64,000 nucleotides of DNA, taken from contig NW_026516268.1 of the NCBI RefSeq assembly GCF_025602895.1, positions 1 to 64,000 on the forward strand. The letters are read 5' to 3'. The position numbers were made by a program, and so were the translations under genes. Under the pieces are notes generated by a model. That model was given only the letters and a program-made list of their open reading frames with translations. It made no database searches and was not told the origin of the DNA. This stretch comes from Polychytrium aggregatum (taxonomy: Eukaryota > Chytridiomycota > Chytridiomycetes > Polychytriales). Numbering within the stretch: the first letter of the stretch is position 1; each line of letters begins with the position of its first letter. This document shows positions 1 through 10,099 of the stretch, piece after piece.

Positions 1-117
1 GATCGAGACGCCTGGAACAGGGTTACGCTGGAACTCGAGATAGTGACGGAAGGCGATTTTTGCAGCCGAGCTGGCGGGGACAGCCGAGACGATGAACGAT
101 TCTTCAGAGTTGGTCAT
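1..117 (-). CDS. UBC/E2-like protein, second copy, 5' end only (cut by window edge)
   Basis: The reverse strand reads from ATG at 117 to the window edge and gives the same first 39 residues (MTNSEESFIVSAVPASS...) as the intact gene starting at 14598. Only the N-terminal part of the UBC fold lies in the window. Whether the rest of this copy is intact cannot be seen. Its upstream region is also duplicated, so both copies would share a promoter sequence. Confidence 0.8.
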   Translation of the reverse strand, partial: MTNSEESFIVSAVPASSAAKIAFRHYLEFQRNPVPGVSI

Positions 118-702
118 GGCCAAAGTGTGTGCAGCAAGCTGGTGCGCGTGCAGTAGGCCAGTGCGTGTGTTGAGAAGAGAAGAGAGCAGAAGACAAGAGC
201 CCAAGACACGATCGATACAACGGGAGGTGGTCGATACAGCAGTTCCTGGATGAGAACGAGACCAGATGTGTCGATAGTATCAAGACGGGTCTTGGTCCGG
301 TGGACCGTTGCGGGTGCGACTGGTTGGCGCCGGGACAGTTGATCCTTCCAAGAGCCTGTCTTGGAAGTGATGGATCGCTGTGAGGGCCGGCCGAGGAGCG
401 GCAGCAATCCGGGTTTAAATAGACATGCCACTGGCGATGGGGCAAGAGGCCAAGGTGTCCGCGGGCCTGTGGCGAAGAAATGAGCCCAACAATCTGCAAG
501 TGAGCTCAAAGGTGGTGGCAGAAGCATCGGCGACAGTTTGGGGCCTGTGGCAAAGCCATCAAAGACCGCAACAGACGAGAAAATAGGAGGGTGGCGCGGG
601 TGGTCAAGCCGGGCGGAGTTTCGACGGATCACGGGCGACCTGGACCAGGGGATGACCAAGGATGCACGCACGTGAGATGTGTAAAGCGCTGCGGCGGTGT
701 TG

Positions 703-772
703 GGCATGTCTGTTGGGCATGTCTGTTGGCATGTCTGTTGGCATGTCTGTTGGCATGTCTGTTGGGAAGCAG
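703..772. repeat. Short tandem repeat, CATGTCTGTTGG-type, about 5 units
   Basis: A 12-13 bp unit containing CATGTCTGTTGG repeats about five times next to the hexamer array. The mirror copy lies at about 13955-14013 in the other arm of the inverted duplication. Confidence 0.85.
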
Positions 773-786
773 CAGCACGCCGAGTG

Positions 787-911
787 TGTGGATGTGGATG
801 TGGATGTGGATGTGGATGTGGATGTGGATGTGGATGTGGATGTGGATGTGGATGTGGATGTGGATGTGGATGTGGATGTGGATGTGGATGTGGATGTGGA
901 TGTGGATGTGG
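787..911. repeat. Hexanucleotide array (TGTGGA)n, about 21 units
   Basis: Nearly perfect TGTGGA tandem array. Because the unit is a multiple of three, every frame stays open and yields artificial His-Pro, Asp-Val, Met-Trp, Ser-Thr and Cys-Gly dipeptide runs. The array lies about 670 nt upstream of the E2-like start. The other arm has about two more units. Confidence 0.95.
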
Positions 912-1312
912 GTGGTGTGAGTGGCATCTGGTGATGTTGGTGGTGCCAGGCAGAACAGTCGATAAAGCCAGACAGTGGTCAATGCCACCAGCCAAAGTGG
1001 CATTTCACCATCGCAATCAGTCCGTTGCCAGGTGTTGATGGATTGGGTGGCTGATGATTGTCCCCAGTAATCCTATGCCGATAGCACCGCCTCTGCCTTG
1101 GTCTGGTACTGCTCTGCTCATATCTGGTCACTCTTGATCGTGGCCGCATCCGGCCGCTCTTGACTGAATCCTCGCTGGGATGCCTGGTCGTTTCTCAGAC
1201 CCCTTGATTGTCTTTCTGCTTCACCCGATCGCAGCGATCCTGTCCGTGGTGCTGCTCTGTGCGCCATCGCTCATCAACTCTTGCCGGCTCCCGTTCCACC
1301 CTGCTTGCATCG

Positions 1313-1370
1313 CCGTGGCCATATCGCCGTGGCCATATCGCCGTGTTCATATCGCCGTGTTCATATCCCG
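1313..1370. repeat. 15-bp tandem repeat (CATATCGCCGTGGC / CATATCGCCGTGTT), about 4 units
   Basis: Four imperfect copies of a 15-bp unit around CATATCGCCGTG, mirrored at about 13346-13400 in the other arm. Confidence 0.85.
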
Positions 1371-1685
1371 CTTCACAACATGCACAAGCACCCCCCTCCT
1401 CTGCACCGCACCACAAGCACAGAGGCACACGGTGTATTCTCGATCCACATTGCGCACCCATCGACGACCAACGGAACTCTCAGTGTGCTTGATCTGGCCT
1501 CTTTCTTGCCCTGGTTTGCCAATCCCACGCGCCGTCGATCATCTTCACGTGTCTTTGCGCCGTTTCTGTTTGTCGGTCGCTCGTCCGTTCCTCCCCTCTC
1601 TCGCCTCCATCATCCACTGTCCTTGGCACCTCAAGCACCTCATATCGTTCAATAACCCCTCACTCCATACCCATAACTCTCCGCC

Positions 1686-3135
1686 ATGAGCTTTGCTCAG
1701 CTTCCAAACATAAAATTTGCGCCTCTTAACGTCCCGTTTCCCAGGCGACGCCAGACCGCCGCCGTGGCCATGTGGATGTTCCTCGTTCCCCTCTTCGTCG
1801 TCATCTTCCTGGCTGTACTTTTCACCCCTCGGCTGACGCTCTTGGCCCTTGGATATCTTGTCTTCATATTTATCGATAAGTCGCATGAAACGGGTGGGCG
1901 AGCTGTCGCAGCCTTCCGCAAGTTCATCTACTGGACGTGGGTCAAGGACTTCTTCCCCATCAACCTCGAGAAAACCACTGATCTTGATCCCGCCAAGAAC
2001 TATATCTTTGGCTATCACCCGCATGGTATCTGAAGAGCTCTCTGACATTGCTTGCGAGACGGCTGTTTGATATCCCTCAGCATTCCGTAGCCCTGATCAC
2101 GGCCTCTCGCCCTCTGACGCCCCTGCTTTATCGTTCCCGTGCGCAAGGCATCATCGGGCTTGGCGCCTGGATCAACTTTGCCACCGAGGCCTCCCAGTTT
2201 TCTGAAAAGTTCCCTGGCATCAACTTGCGGCTCTTGACTCTCGAGACCAACTTTTTAATCCCCCTCTGGCGCGAGGTGCTGCTGTGTAAGTTGACGCTCC
2301 CTTGTGTGGGCCGCCCCCTCTGCATTCAAATTGCAACTGCCACACAGCCACATATCCCTCATCCCGCTGCTCTTCCAGCTCTCGGCATCTGCTCCGTCAG
2401 CCGAAAGTCCTGCGAGAACGTACTCAAGAAGGGCCCCGGAAACAGCATCATGATCGTCGTCGGCGGTGCTGCCGAAGCGTTGCATGCCTTCCCTGGAACC
2501 AACGAACTCGTAATCAAGAGTCGCTATGGCTTCGTCAAGCTTGCGCTGCGAAACGGTGCCTCACTCGTCCCTGTGTATTCCTTCGGGGAAAATGGTGAGG
2601 TCTATCTCTCAGCCGCAGTGCGGCTTGGTGAGCTTCGCGATTTTGCATGCGATGGATGGCTCCAGCTCATAGCGACCCTCACACACCCTTCGACACATTA
2701 GATATCTGGGATCAGGTTCCCAACCCAAAAGGATCTGTCGTCCACACAGTCCAGACTTCGTTCAGGAAATACTTTTCTTTTTCTTCTCCTCTGTTCCATG
2801 GCCGCGGCTTCATCAACTACGATTACGGACTGTTGCCCTACCGACGACACGTCGTGTCCGTTGGTAAGCTTGACGGAGGGCTGTGTGGCCACCACCGCTG
2901 CAGGCAGCTCCAAACTTTGGATATAATGTGTGCGGCACTGTATTCACCATGCATTTATTTGAATTTTGCCAATTATTCAGTTGGTACCCCCATCGACTGT
3001 CCCAAAACCGAGTCACCGTCGGATGAGCTTGTCCAAGAATACCACCAGAAGTATCTGGAGGGCCTCCAGGCTATCTTTGACAAGTACAAGGACCAGTACG
3101 CCAAGGACCGCAAGGGCGATCTGACCTTTATCTAG
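1686..3135 (+). CDS. DGAT2: Diacylglycerol O-acyltransferase 2 family (DGAT2/MGAT)
   Basis: Catalyses the last step of triacylglycerol synthesis, transferring acyl-CoA to diacylglycerol at the ER or lipid droplet. Exons 1686-2025, 2148-2285, 2379-2594, 2702-2863 and 2981-3135 join in phase to a 336-aa protein, the usual DGAT2 length. Seen: an N-terminal hydrophobic hairpin (about residues 28-60), the family HPHG motif at the end of exon 1 (about residues 111-114), then GAWINFATEA, LGICSVSRKSC, RYGFVKLALRNGASLVPVYSFGEND and the GRG-containing loop before YDYGLLPYRR. All introns are GT-AG. The ATG at 1686 is the first in the open frame and lies 215 nt after the inverted-repeat breakpoint. An AATAAA lies at 3296. 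A monoacylglycerol acyltransferase activity cannot be excluded from sequence alone. Confidence 0.93.
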
Positions 3136-3395
3136 TGCCCGTCTGACGTTGATGGAAACCCGGACTGCCCTTAGCCGCCAACTTTGTTAGAGATGGATAT
3201 CCTGCGATTCGAGATGTCCATAGGCATGCCCGAAACACATATACACACAGCTGGAATAGAATGTATTTTCGCTTGGATCAAAAATATTTTGTTTGAATAA
3301 AATCAGAATCGTTTTGAAACAGGAACAATTTGAGCCCCTCTGAAAGTCAAGGGGCATGTGGTGCTGAGTAGAGTCAATGAGCTCGTCAACGAACT

Positions 3396-5219
3396 TCATC
3401 TGCAAGGATTACCAGCAGAGGAGGCATTGCATGTCGTTCCCGGAGCGCACTGCTGCACCTGAGTGCCCCAAGATAGCTGGCCATTGCTGTTCATTGTGCA
3501 AGCAATGAAACTGTTGAGACCAGTGCACAGGAACTGATTGGCCGCGCAAGCACCTGGAGTGGTCGAACCTTGGCTTGTACAGGGGTTGCCAGTGAGTGCG
3601 GCTGAAGCAGAACAGATGGTTCCAGCAGCACACGATTGAGATTGGCTCCAAGTGACAACACCGTTGACAACGGAGCAAGTTGAGAAGGTGCTTGATCCAG
3701 TGCACTGATACGGACTGGCCGCACAAGCGCTTGGGGTGGTCGAACCTTGGCTGATACAGGGGTTGCCGGTGAGTGCGGCCGAGGCAGAACAGATGGTTCC
3801 AGCAGCACACGATTGAGATTGGCTCCAAGTGACAACACCGTTGACAACGGAGCAAGTTGAGAAGGTGCTTGATCCAGTGCACTGATACGGACTGGCCGCA
3901 CAAGCGCTTGGGGTGGTCGAACCTTGGCTGATACAGGGGTTGCCGGTGAGTGCGGCCGAGGCAGAACAGATGGTTCCAGCAGCACACGATTGAGATTGGC
4001 TCCAAGTGACAACACCGTTGACAACGGAGCAGGTTGAGAAGGTGCTTGATCCAGTGCACTGATACGGACTGGCCGCACAAGTGCTTGGGGTGGTCGAACC
4101 TTGGCTGATACAGGGGTTGCCGGTGAGTGCGGCCGAGGCAGAACAGATGGTTCCAGCAGCACACGATTGAGATTGGCTCCAAGTGACAACACCGTTGACA
4201 ACGGAGCAAGTTGAGAAGGTGCTTGATCCAGTACATTGATACGGACTGGCCGCACAAGCACCTGGAGTGGTCGAGCCTTGGCTGATACAGGGGTTGCCGG
4301 TGAGTGCGGCTGAAGCAGAACAGATGGTTCCAGTCGGGCATTGTTGGCTCTGAGTGTTCCAGGTGAAGAGACCGTTGCTGTTCATCACGCAGGACACAAA
4401 GTCACCAGAATCCGTGCACTGGTACTGATTCACGGTGCAAGCACCTGGGGTGGTCGAACCTTGGCTGATACAGGGGTTGCCGGTGAGTGCGGCCGAGGCA
4501 GAACAGATGGTTCCAGCAGCACACGATTGAGACTGACTCCAAGTGACAACACCGTTGACAACGGAGCAGGTTGAGAAGGTGCTTGATCCAGTGCACTGAT
4601 ACGGACTGGCCGCACAAGTGCTTGGGGTGGTCGAACCTTGGCTGATACAGGGGTTGCCGGTGAGTGCGGCCGAGGCAGAACAGATGGTTCCAGCAGCACA
4701 CGATTGAGATTGGCTCCAAGTGACAACACCGTTGACAACGGAGCAGGTTGAGAAGGTGCTTGATCCAGTGCATTGATACGGACTGGCCGCACAAGCACCT
4801 GGAGTGGTCGAGCCTTGGCTGATACAGGGGTTGCCGGTGAGTGCGGCTGAAGCAGAACAGATGGTTCCAGTCGGGCATTGTTGGCTCTGAGTGTTCCAGG
4901 TGAAGAGACCGTTGCTGTTCATCACGCAGGACACAAAGTCACCAGAATCCGTGCACTGGTACTGATTCACGGTGCAAGCACCTGGGATGGTCGAGCCTTG
5001 GCTGATACAGGGGTTTGTAGTCGCAGCTCCAGCTACGGAGCAGAATGTTCCAGTCGGGCATTGTTGGCTCTGAGTACTCCATGCAGGGGAGCCAGAGTCC
5101 TCGACACAGACTACAAAGGCATTGAAGCCCGAACACTGGAATGTGTTCAAAGTACAGATCTGGGCCCTCGACACTGAGAGGAGCAGAGTCAGGACAGTAA
5201 ATGCGATCAATTTGGACAT
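3396..5219 (-). CDS. Secreted protein with ten tandem CBM19-like chitin-binding modules
   Basis: Single-exon 607-aa protein. Residues 1-20 form a signal peptide (MSKLIAFTVLTLLLSVSRAQ). The rest is exactly ten cysteine-rich modules of 59-61 aa (the last 50 aa), each with the pattern C...YQC(T)G...F..C...W...QSC..GT.C......NPC, resembling carbohydrate-binding module 19 of fungal chitinases. There is no catalytic domain, GPI signal or transmembrane segment, so the likely role is binding chitin outside the cell (inference). Modules 3, 4, 6, 7, 8 and 9 are nearly identical. Modules 2 and 5 form a second type, and order 2-3-4 is repeated as 5-6-7. Modules 1 and 10 are divergent. Units of 177/183 nt keep other frames open, producing long spurious ORFs. 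The copy number is likely to vary between strains. Confidence 0.9.
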   Translation of the reverse strand: MSKLIAFTVLTLLLSVSRAQICTLNTFQCSGFNAFVVCVEDSGSPAWSTQSQQCPTGTFCSVAGAATTNPCISQGSTIPGACTVNQYQCTDSGDFVSCVMNSNGLFTWNTQSQQCPTGTICSASAALTGNPCISQGSTTPGACAASPYQCTGSSTFSTCSVVNGVVTWSQSQSCAAGTICSASAALTGNPCISQGSTTPSTCAASPYQCTGSSTFSTCSVVNGVVTWSQSQSCAAGTICSASAALTGNPCISQGSTTPGACTVNQYQCTDSGDFVSCVMNSNGLFTWNTQSQQCPTGTICSASAALTGNPCISQGSTTPGACAASPYQCTGSSTFSTCSVVNGVVTWSQSQSCAAGTICSASAALTGNPCISQGSTTPSTCAASPYQCTGSSTFSTCSVVNGVVTWSQSQSCAAGTICSASAALTGNPCISQGSTTPSACAASPYQCTGSSTFSTCSVVNGVVTWSQSQSCAAGTICSASAALTGNPCISQGSTTPSACAASPYQCTGSSTFSTCSVVNGVVTWSQSQSCAAGTICSASAALTGNPCTSQGSTTPGACAANQFLCTGLNSFIACTMNSNGQLSWGTQVQQCAPGTTCNASSAGNPCR

Positions 5220-5612
5220 GGCGATGTCTCTCGCGGGTGGTTCAGGTGGGCTGTTTTGGTGGCCGATGCAGGAGCTGTGGCCGGTGCTGTGGGTTGCCGA
5301 GCGGATGCACTCGTCAGGGCCGCGTACTTATCCTCCCAGACACACCCGCCATCCCCGTGCCTCCGTGCCTCCGTCCGCGGCAGCTGGAGCGAACCCTGCT
5401 TGTTTGTTAGTCTGCGACCCCCCCCCAAGCCAGTCCCTGGGCTGCCCGTTACCCCACATGACGCGTTTGGAGCCGCAGCCCAGGGCCCGCCCATGCGATC
5501 CACACGTGACCGTTATCGGGCCTGACTTGTTGTGTGCTGGCTGCCTCTTCCCGCGACCCGCTTTCGCTTCCATCTTGCCCAACCCCCGTCGTGGACCCTC
5601 AACGTCCCCGCC
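5220..5612. promoter_or_regulatory. Divergent intergenic region, CBM19 gene / aldo-keto reductase
   Basis: 393 nt separate two divergent start codons, so it presumably holds both promoters. It is C-rich on the plus strand with a run of about nine C at 5420. No clear TATA box or named operator was seen. Confidence 0.4.
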
Positions 5613-7776
5613 ATGACCCCAATGATCTATCGCCACCTCGGCAACTCAGGCCTCAAAGTCTCTGTTCTCTCGATCGGTGGCTGGCTGACCTTTGGCGGCC
5701 ACACCGAGAAAGGTGACAACAACGCCACCCCCCAGAACCCGCTGCCCAGCCTTCACGGGTCGCAGCAGTTTGCCCACCTCATCCCGACAGCGACAGCATC
5801 CATGACTCCACGCTGACGCCGGTTTGCTCGTCGACACAGAGACCGCACTTGAGTGCCTCAAGGCTGCATACGACAACGGCATAAACTTCTTTGACAATGC
5901 TGAGGAATACTCAGGTGGACCCTCGGACGCTTCCCCGCTGCCCGCGGCTTCATTTGGAGCGCCACCGCCAGCAACGCTGTCGCAAAGCCCTTACCAGCGG
6001 TCATGCTGCGTTCACTCTGATGGAAATCCTCCGCCCTCCAATAGATGGAAACTCGGAGCTGCTCTACGGCGAAGCCTTTCGCCGCTTTGGCTGGGACAGA
6101 ACGACCTTTGTTGTGAGCACCAAGGTCCGTAATACTGTAACAGGCATCGACACTCAGCTCGGGTCTTGTTCGTTCTCCAGAATGATCCTGGATACCCGCC
6201 ATTCAGAGTGCTTTGTCTCGTGTATAGATATTCTGGGGCGGAAAGGGCGTCAACCAGCGCGGACTCTCCCGTAAGCACATCGTCGAAGGCACAAATGCTT
6301 CCCTGAAGCGTCTTGGATTGGTATGGATTGATATGTGAATGCAGACAAGGCAATGTACCAGCGGGTGTCGCCCGGGCCTCGCCAGCAGCGCCGGCTTTGA
6401 TCAAGCATGTCCTACGGTGCCTGTGTTCCGGATCCATCCTCGCACACGAGCTGCTGCTGAGTCTCCGAATGCCCTCAAATGAATGTTAGGACTATGTCGA
6501 TTTGATCTATGCGCATCGCCCTGACGACTGCACTCCCATGGAAGAAGTTGGTATGCAAGCTTCTCAAGTGATATACTTTCGTCCCTCCTCGATGCTGACG
6601 AACTCTGGATGCGATCGGTTCTTGCGGGTACGCTTCAGTACGCGCCTTCAACTGGGTCATCTCACAGGGCAAAGCCTTCTATTGGGGCACCTCGGAGTGG
6701 TCTGCCGAAGAGATCGCCGACGCTCATCGAGTGGCCGAAAAGCTTGGCTTGATCGGACCCCTGGTAAGTACGCTATCCTCCCAACTTGTATGGTGCTTTC
6801 GCTCGTCAAGAAGACTGTTCAACAAGCTGACCGCAACGTGTTTGGTCCTCATATGCAGATGGAGCAGCCCGAGTACAACATGTTCAAGCGGCATCGGGTA
6901 CGGAGTCCGCTGGCTGCGTCCACGATGGAGCTTGGTCTTGCTTTCGACCGCTTGACCGCTTGACTGCTTGATCGATGGGATGCAATCCGACGCTATCGAA
7001 TCCCTCGCTGCTGGTGCTAGTTTATGATTGTTCAAGGATAGACCACCGCTCACACAACCTCTTGCGAACGTGGTTGCCAAGGTCGAAGTCGAGTACCAGA
7101 ATCTCTACCAAAAATATGGACTGGGTATGTGTCGCGGCCCAAGTTCAAGGTCGAGTGCCCTTCCTGGCATGAGCAGTGGCGCGGGTTCGGCTCCATCAGA
7201 CTCACACTCCTGCTTGCCGTCCCCAGGCTTGACGGTCTACTCCCCCTTGGCTTGCGGTGTCCTCACCGGCAAGTACAACGACCTCATCCTTCCACAAGGA
7301 TCTCGCTTGACGCTCGACGACGAAGTCAAAGAGGAGCGCTGGTTGTCGCAGGAAGGCCAAGCTAATATTCTCAAGGCCCGCAAACTCCAGGTACGGGGGA
7401 GCCTCACGTTCCCCGCACACGCCATCACCGCGCTAAAGCTCATATCCATGATACCATAGGAGATTGCCTTGAGACTCGGGGTACAGGTCTCCCACCTGGC
7501 CCTCGCCTGGTGCATCAGCAACGCCAATGTTTCTACAGCCATCTTCGGTAAGCAAGCCTCTTCATCCACAATCAGGAACGGCTACGCACAACGGATCAAA
7601 GCCGATTGCATTCGTCTACACACTCAACTGCTCTAAACACAGGTGCCAGCAAGGTTTCTCAGGTGCATGACAACCTCAAGGCCCTCGAGGCCCTGCCTTT
7701 GCTCACCGCCGAAGTTGTGGCTGAGATCGAGGATGTCCTGGGCAATAAGCCCAAAAGCCTCACAAGCTTCCGCTAA
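5613..7776 (+). CDS. Aldo-keto reductase, voltage-gated K+ channel beta-subunit type
   Basis: NADPH-dependent aldo-keto reductase of the fungal/plant Kv-beta-like group. Eleven exons (5613-5712, 5840-5914, 6045-6124, 6228-6320, 6490-6550, 6639-6763, 6859-6897, 7082-7124, 7227-7390, 7460-7547, 7643-7776) join in phase to 333 aa, the normal family length. The catalytic tetrad is present: Asp and Tyr in [11 protein letters not shown], Lys in VVSTK, His in IYAHRPDD. Other family blocks are [44 protein letters not shown] and the C-terminal NADP-binding region [16 protein letters not shown]. Exons of 39 and 43 nt are unusually small. The substrate is unknown; in fungi these proteins are usually soluble reductases rather than channel subunits. 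Confidence 0.92.
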
Positions 7777-8627
7777 GCACCGCTGTGCGCCACTGCGCTC
7801 ATTCGGAGTGAGCGCACGCCTTGATCAATGGATTCAAGTTGATTGGAGTCATTCCATCAGGTACTGCGGGGCTGGCTATGTTACCAAACTTCAAATAAAG
7901 CCGAGGTATTCAGAAAGTCCCCAAAGAAGATTTGCATATTCAGCAGCTCTGATCAGCTCACTGGTAGAGTGCCTCAGGCAAAGCACCCGGATTCTGTCAT
8001 TTTGGCAGCAATCTCGGTTGTGATGGAGCGACGCCCATCAACGAGCTCCCAGAAGGATATATTGCAAGCAGGCAGGCGAGGTTCTGTGCCATCGCGTAAT
8101 ACCACAGATATTCGAGGGTATTGAAGATGGTGGCGCCCTTGAGCATCAGATATTAACCCGCACAGTTTAGGGTCCACAGAGTTGCTGAGACTCTAGCGAC
8201 CATCCTTCCACATTCTGTAACTGTTGTATCCAATCTGAGACAGAGTAAGCGGGGTAGAAAACGGAAACATTAGAATTCCTGCCATATGACATTTCGCCAC
8301 TCATGCAGAACATCGGTCCAGGGTTGCTCAGATCTATCGAAGATTATCGAATAAACGTTATCTCTCCTCCAGCACACAGCAGGCTGTGGCTGCACGCATC
8401 AGGACCCGGTGTCCCAGAGCATGCAGAGACAGCCAGCTTCGGCGCTAGCTTCAGTGCAAGGATGAGTGGTCATCGTCGCTCAGGACTCGGTGAATAGCCT
8501 GTGGGTGCCCATTTCAACCTGCACGCCATAACCCACCAGCGCTATCATGGACACCCGTGGATGCTCCATCGGTTTGTGGAAGATCAGAGTCTCCAAGACA
8601 AAGCATGGCACAGCTATTCCGATTCTG
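7777..8627. other. Intergenic region with no gene seen
   Basis: 850 nt between the convergent aldo-keto reductase (+) and Gemin8-like (-) genes. There is no coding-like ORF. A tRNA A-box-like string (AGCTCACTGGTAGAGTGC, about 7950) has no matching acceptor, anticodon stem or B box. Confidence 0.4.
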
Positions 8628-9733
8628 TCAGTCGAAAATCATTCGGATGGGAAGAATGGGCCACCGAACAGGCTTCAGTTGCTGTTGCTGGATCTGGTGA
8701 TGGTGATTCAAGTAGGCCTCGAGGCTGTCGATGGCCTGGTTCTGTTCCAGGCGGCCATACAGCGTTGTTTGGCCTTGAGATCGCTTTAGCCTCTGTTCTT
8801 CGGCCTTAACGAGATCTGTAGCAGAATACGATGGAGTACCGTACCAGGAGCAGTGAGTGCCGAGACTACGAGTCGCAGACGTCCGTGAGCATTAACAACA
8901 TGCCTTCCAGACATGGAATGTGCAAAATGGAACCACCCGTTCATTCATCCCAGGGTCAGCACACCGACCTCTCTGTTCCTTTTGGGCCTGGGCCTCTTGT
9001 TCAAGCCGCTTCTCTTTCTCCCCTGGATCGTGGAGGTTGGGCGGGTGAGTCGTAACTCGATCAAAGTTTGCACTGCTTCGTCAAGCCGAGGAGATCCAGA
9101 GGACAAAGAGTCTCTCAGGAGCATCATGCAAAGCAGCCCAAGACAACCAACGTCACCACCAAGGCCGAGGAGCCAGTACGGCGAGGATCGGGACTTACGT
9201 TCAAGACGAAACCGCTCCGAGTGTCGGAACATTTCGATGACCTCGGGTGTGAGAGTCAGCTCGACATCGTCGGCCTGGCCTGCGTCTGGACTGTCGACCG
9301 TTTTTTGTTCGGTTGCCATACAGCCCGGATCTTCCTCATACAGATATGCGGGGTCATGCGGGGGACGGCAGTCTGGCGTCTCGGTCTCGCCCGGTCCAGG
9401 GCCCAAATAGCCGCCTTGGTCTGATCCCCCCTTGAGGTAGCTGCATGCCCAGTAGAGACGGCATGGATGGCATAAGGCGCCCCACTCCTTGGTAAGACCG
9501 TATAGATCAGACCCGATAGCATCGGAGAGAGGGCCGTCGCTTCGACACCAAGACCAGGGTGGTGCGCATCCAAAGTGCTGGAGGTGAAAGCGATAGAGAA
9601 AGCTCTGAAGAGCAAGCTTGTCGTCCAAGCCCGTCACGGACGAGCCTGTCGTCGGAGCGGGCGGGATCAGTGTCGAGAGCAGCTTCAGAATATCGGCCTG
9701 CATCTCGGCGCTCTCGGGTGTACTGGCTTGCAT
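8628..9733 (-). CDS. GEMIN8: Gemin8-like SMN-complex protein
   Basis: Three exons (9733-9199, 9023-8970, 8815-8628) join in phase to 258 aa; human Gemin8 is about 242 aa. Family knowledge: Gemin8 links SMN to Gemin6/7 in the complex that loads Sm rings onto spliceosomal snRNA. Three blocks match the family in order. Near residue 105, a W....HP....YW..Y pattern corresponds to the N-terminal Gemin8 block. Near residues 160-190, LTPEVIEMFRHSERFRLER followed by a charged coiled coil corresponds to ELRQYFAETERHREERR. At the C terminus, LYG......I..LEA...... then P.RWPILPIRMIF corresponds to LYG...I..MEA... P.YWPVIPLKF. The last block only appears after splicing, which supports the model. The first ~100 residues are not clearly family-like, so the start could differ. 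It is divergent from FCF2, another RNA-processing gene. Confidence 0.7.
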
Positions 9734-10099
9734 CGGGTCGAGGGTACAGGGATATCGAGGTGGAGCCGGCCTGGAGATGGATCCGCCGCGATGATCCGCT
9801 CAGGCTGCAAGAAACGGCGCCAGGTAGGCTGTGCTCCGGCGACGGCGGGGCCTCATCCAGGGCATCGGGCCGTGGAGGGGAGGGAATCTGCGGACAACCG
9901 AGATCTCGGCGTGCCATGCCGGCCAGGACACGGGCTGTGGTTGGTCTGGCGGACGCAAGAAAAAAAAAAAATCACGGGTCGTCTTGGCGGAAATCCAGCC
10001 GAAGCTGGCCAACCCAGGCGTCCTTGCATCCATCCTGCATCCATCCTGCACCACCCAGGCATCCCGCATACCACATCGGTCCGCTCGCCCGCACCCAGC
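9734..10099. promoter_or_regulatory. Divergent intergenic region, Gemin8-like / FCF2
   Basis: 366 nt between divergent starts. It contains a run of about 13 A beginning near 9960, a possible nucleosome-excluding poly(dA:dT) element, and a CATCCTGCATCCATCCTGCA direct repeat near 10027. Confidence 0.4.

Larger units (their letters stand above)
1..1471 (-). repeat. Left arm of a ~1.5 kb inverted duplication
   Basis: The reverse complement of this segment matches 13234-14714 almost base for base. Base 1 pairs with 14714 and base 1471 with 13234. Differences seen by eye are two fewer units in the hexamer array at 787-911 and two single-base insertions plus local substitutions near 1070-1110. The match stops abruptly after 1471, about 215 nt upstream of the DGAT2 start, where the arms share only scattered bases. 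The arm carries the promoter and first 39 codons of an E2-like gene and continues off the left edge, so its true length is unknown. It could be a recent segmental inversion-duplication or an assembly artefact. Confidence 0.95.

Noticed and set aside
787-911. Telomere or subtelomere marked by the hexamer array
   Set aside because: TGTGGA is not the TTAGGG-type repeat usual in fungi; the array is internal, inside an inverted duplication, and followed by ordinary genes.
604-1038. Overlapping ORFs with His-Pro, Asp-Val, Met-Trp or Cys-Gly repeats on both strands (and the same at 13556-14124)
   Set aside because: They are translations of a hexanucleotide array in every frame; there is no coding context and they sit in the upstream region of the E2-like gene.
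3409-4878. Long alternative-frame ORFs across the CBM19 gene
   Set aside because: The 177/183-nt units keep other frames open. Only the 607-aa frame has a signal peptide and conserved cysteine pattern.
3396-5219. CRISPR-like direct repeats
   Set aside because: Repeats are about 180 nt, contiguous, coding and without spacers.
7935-8030. tRNA gene suggested by an A-box-like AGCTCACTGGTAGAGTGC
   Set aside because: No acceptor pairing, no anticodon stem-loop and no GGTTCGA-type B box at the right distance.
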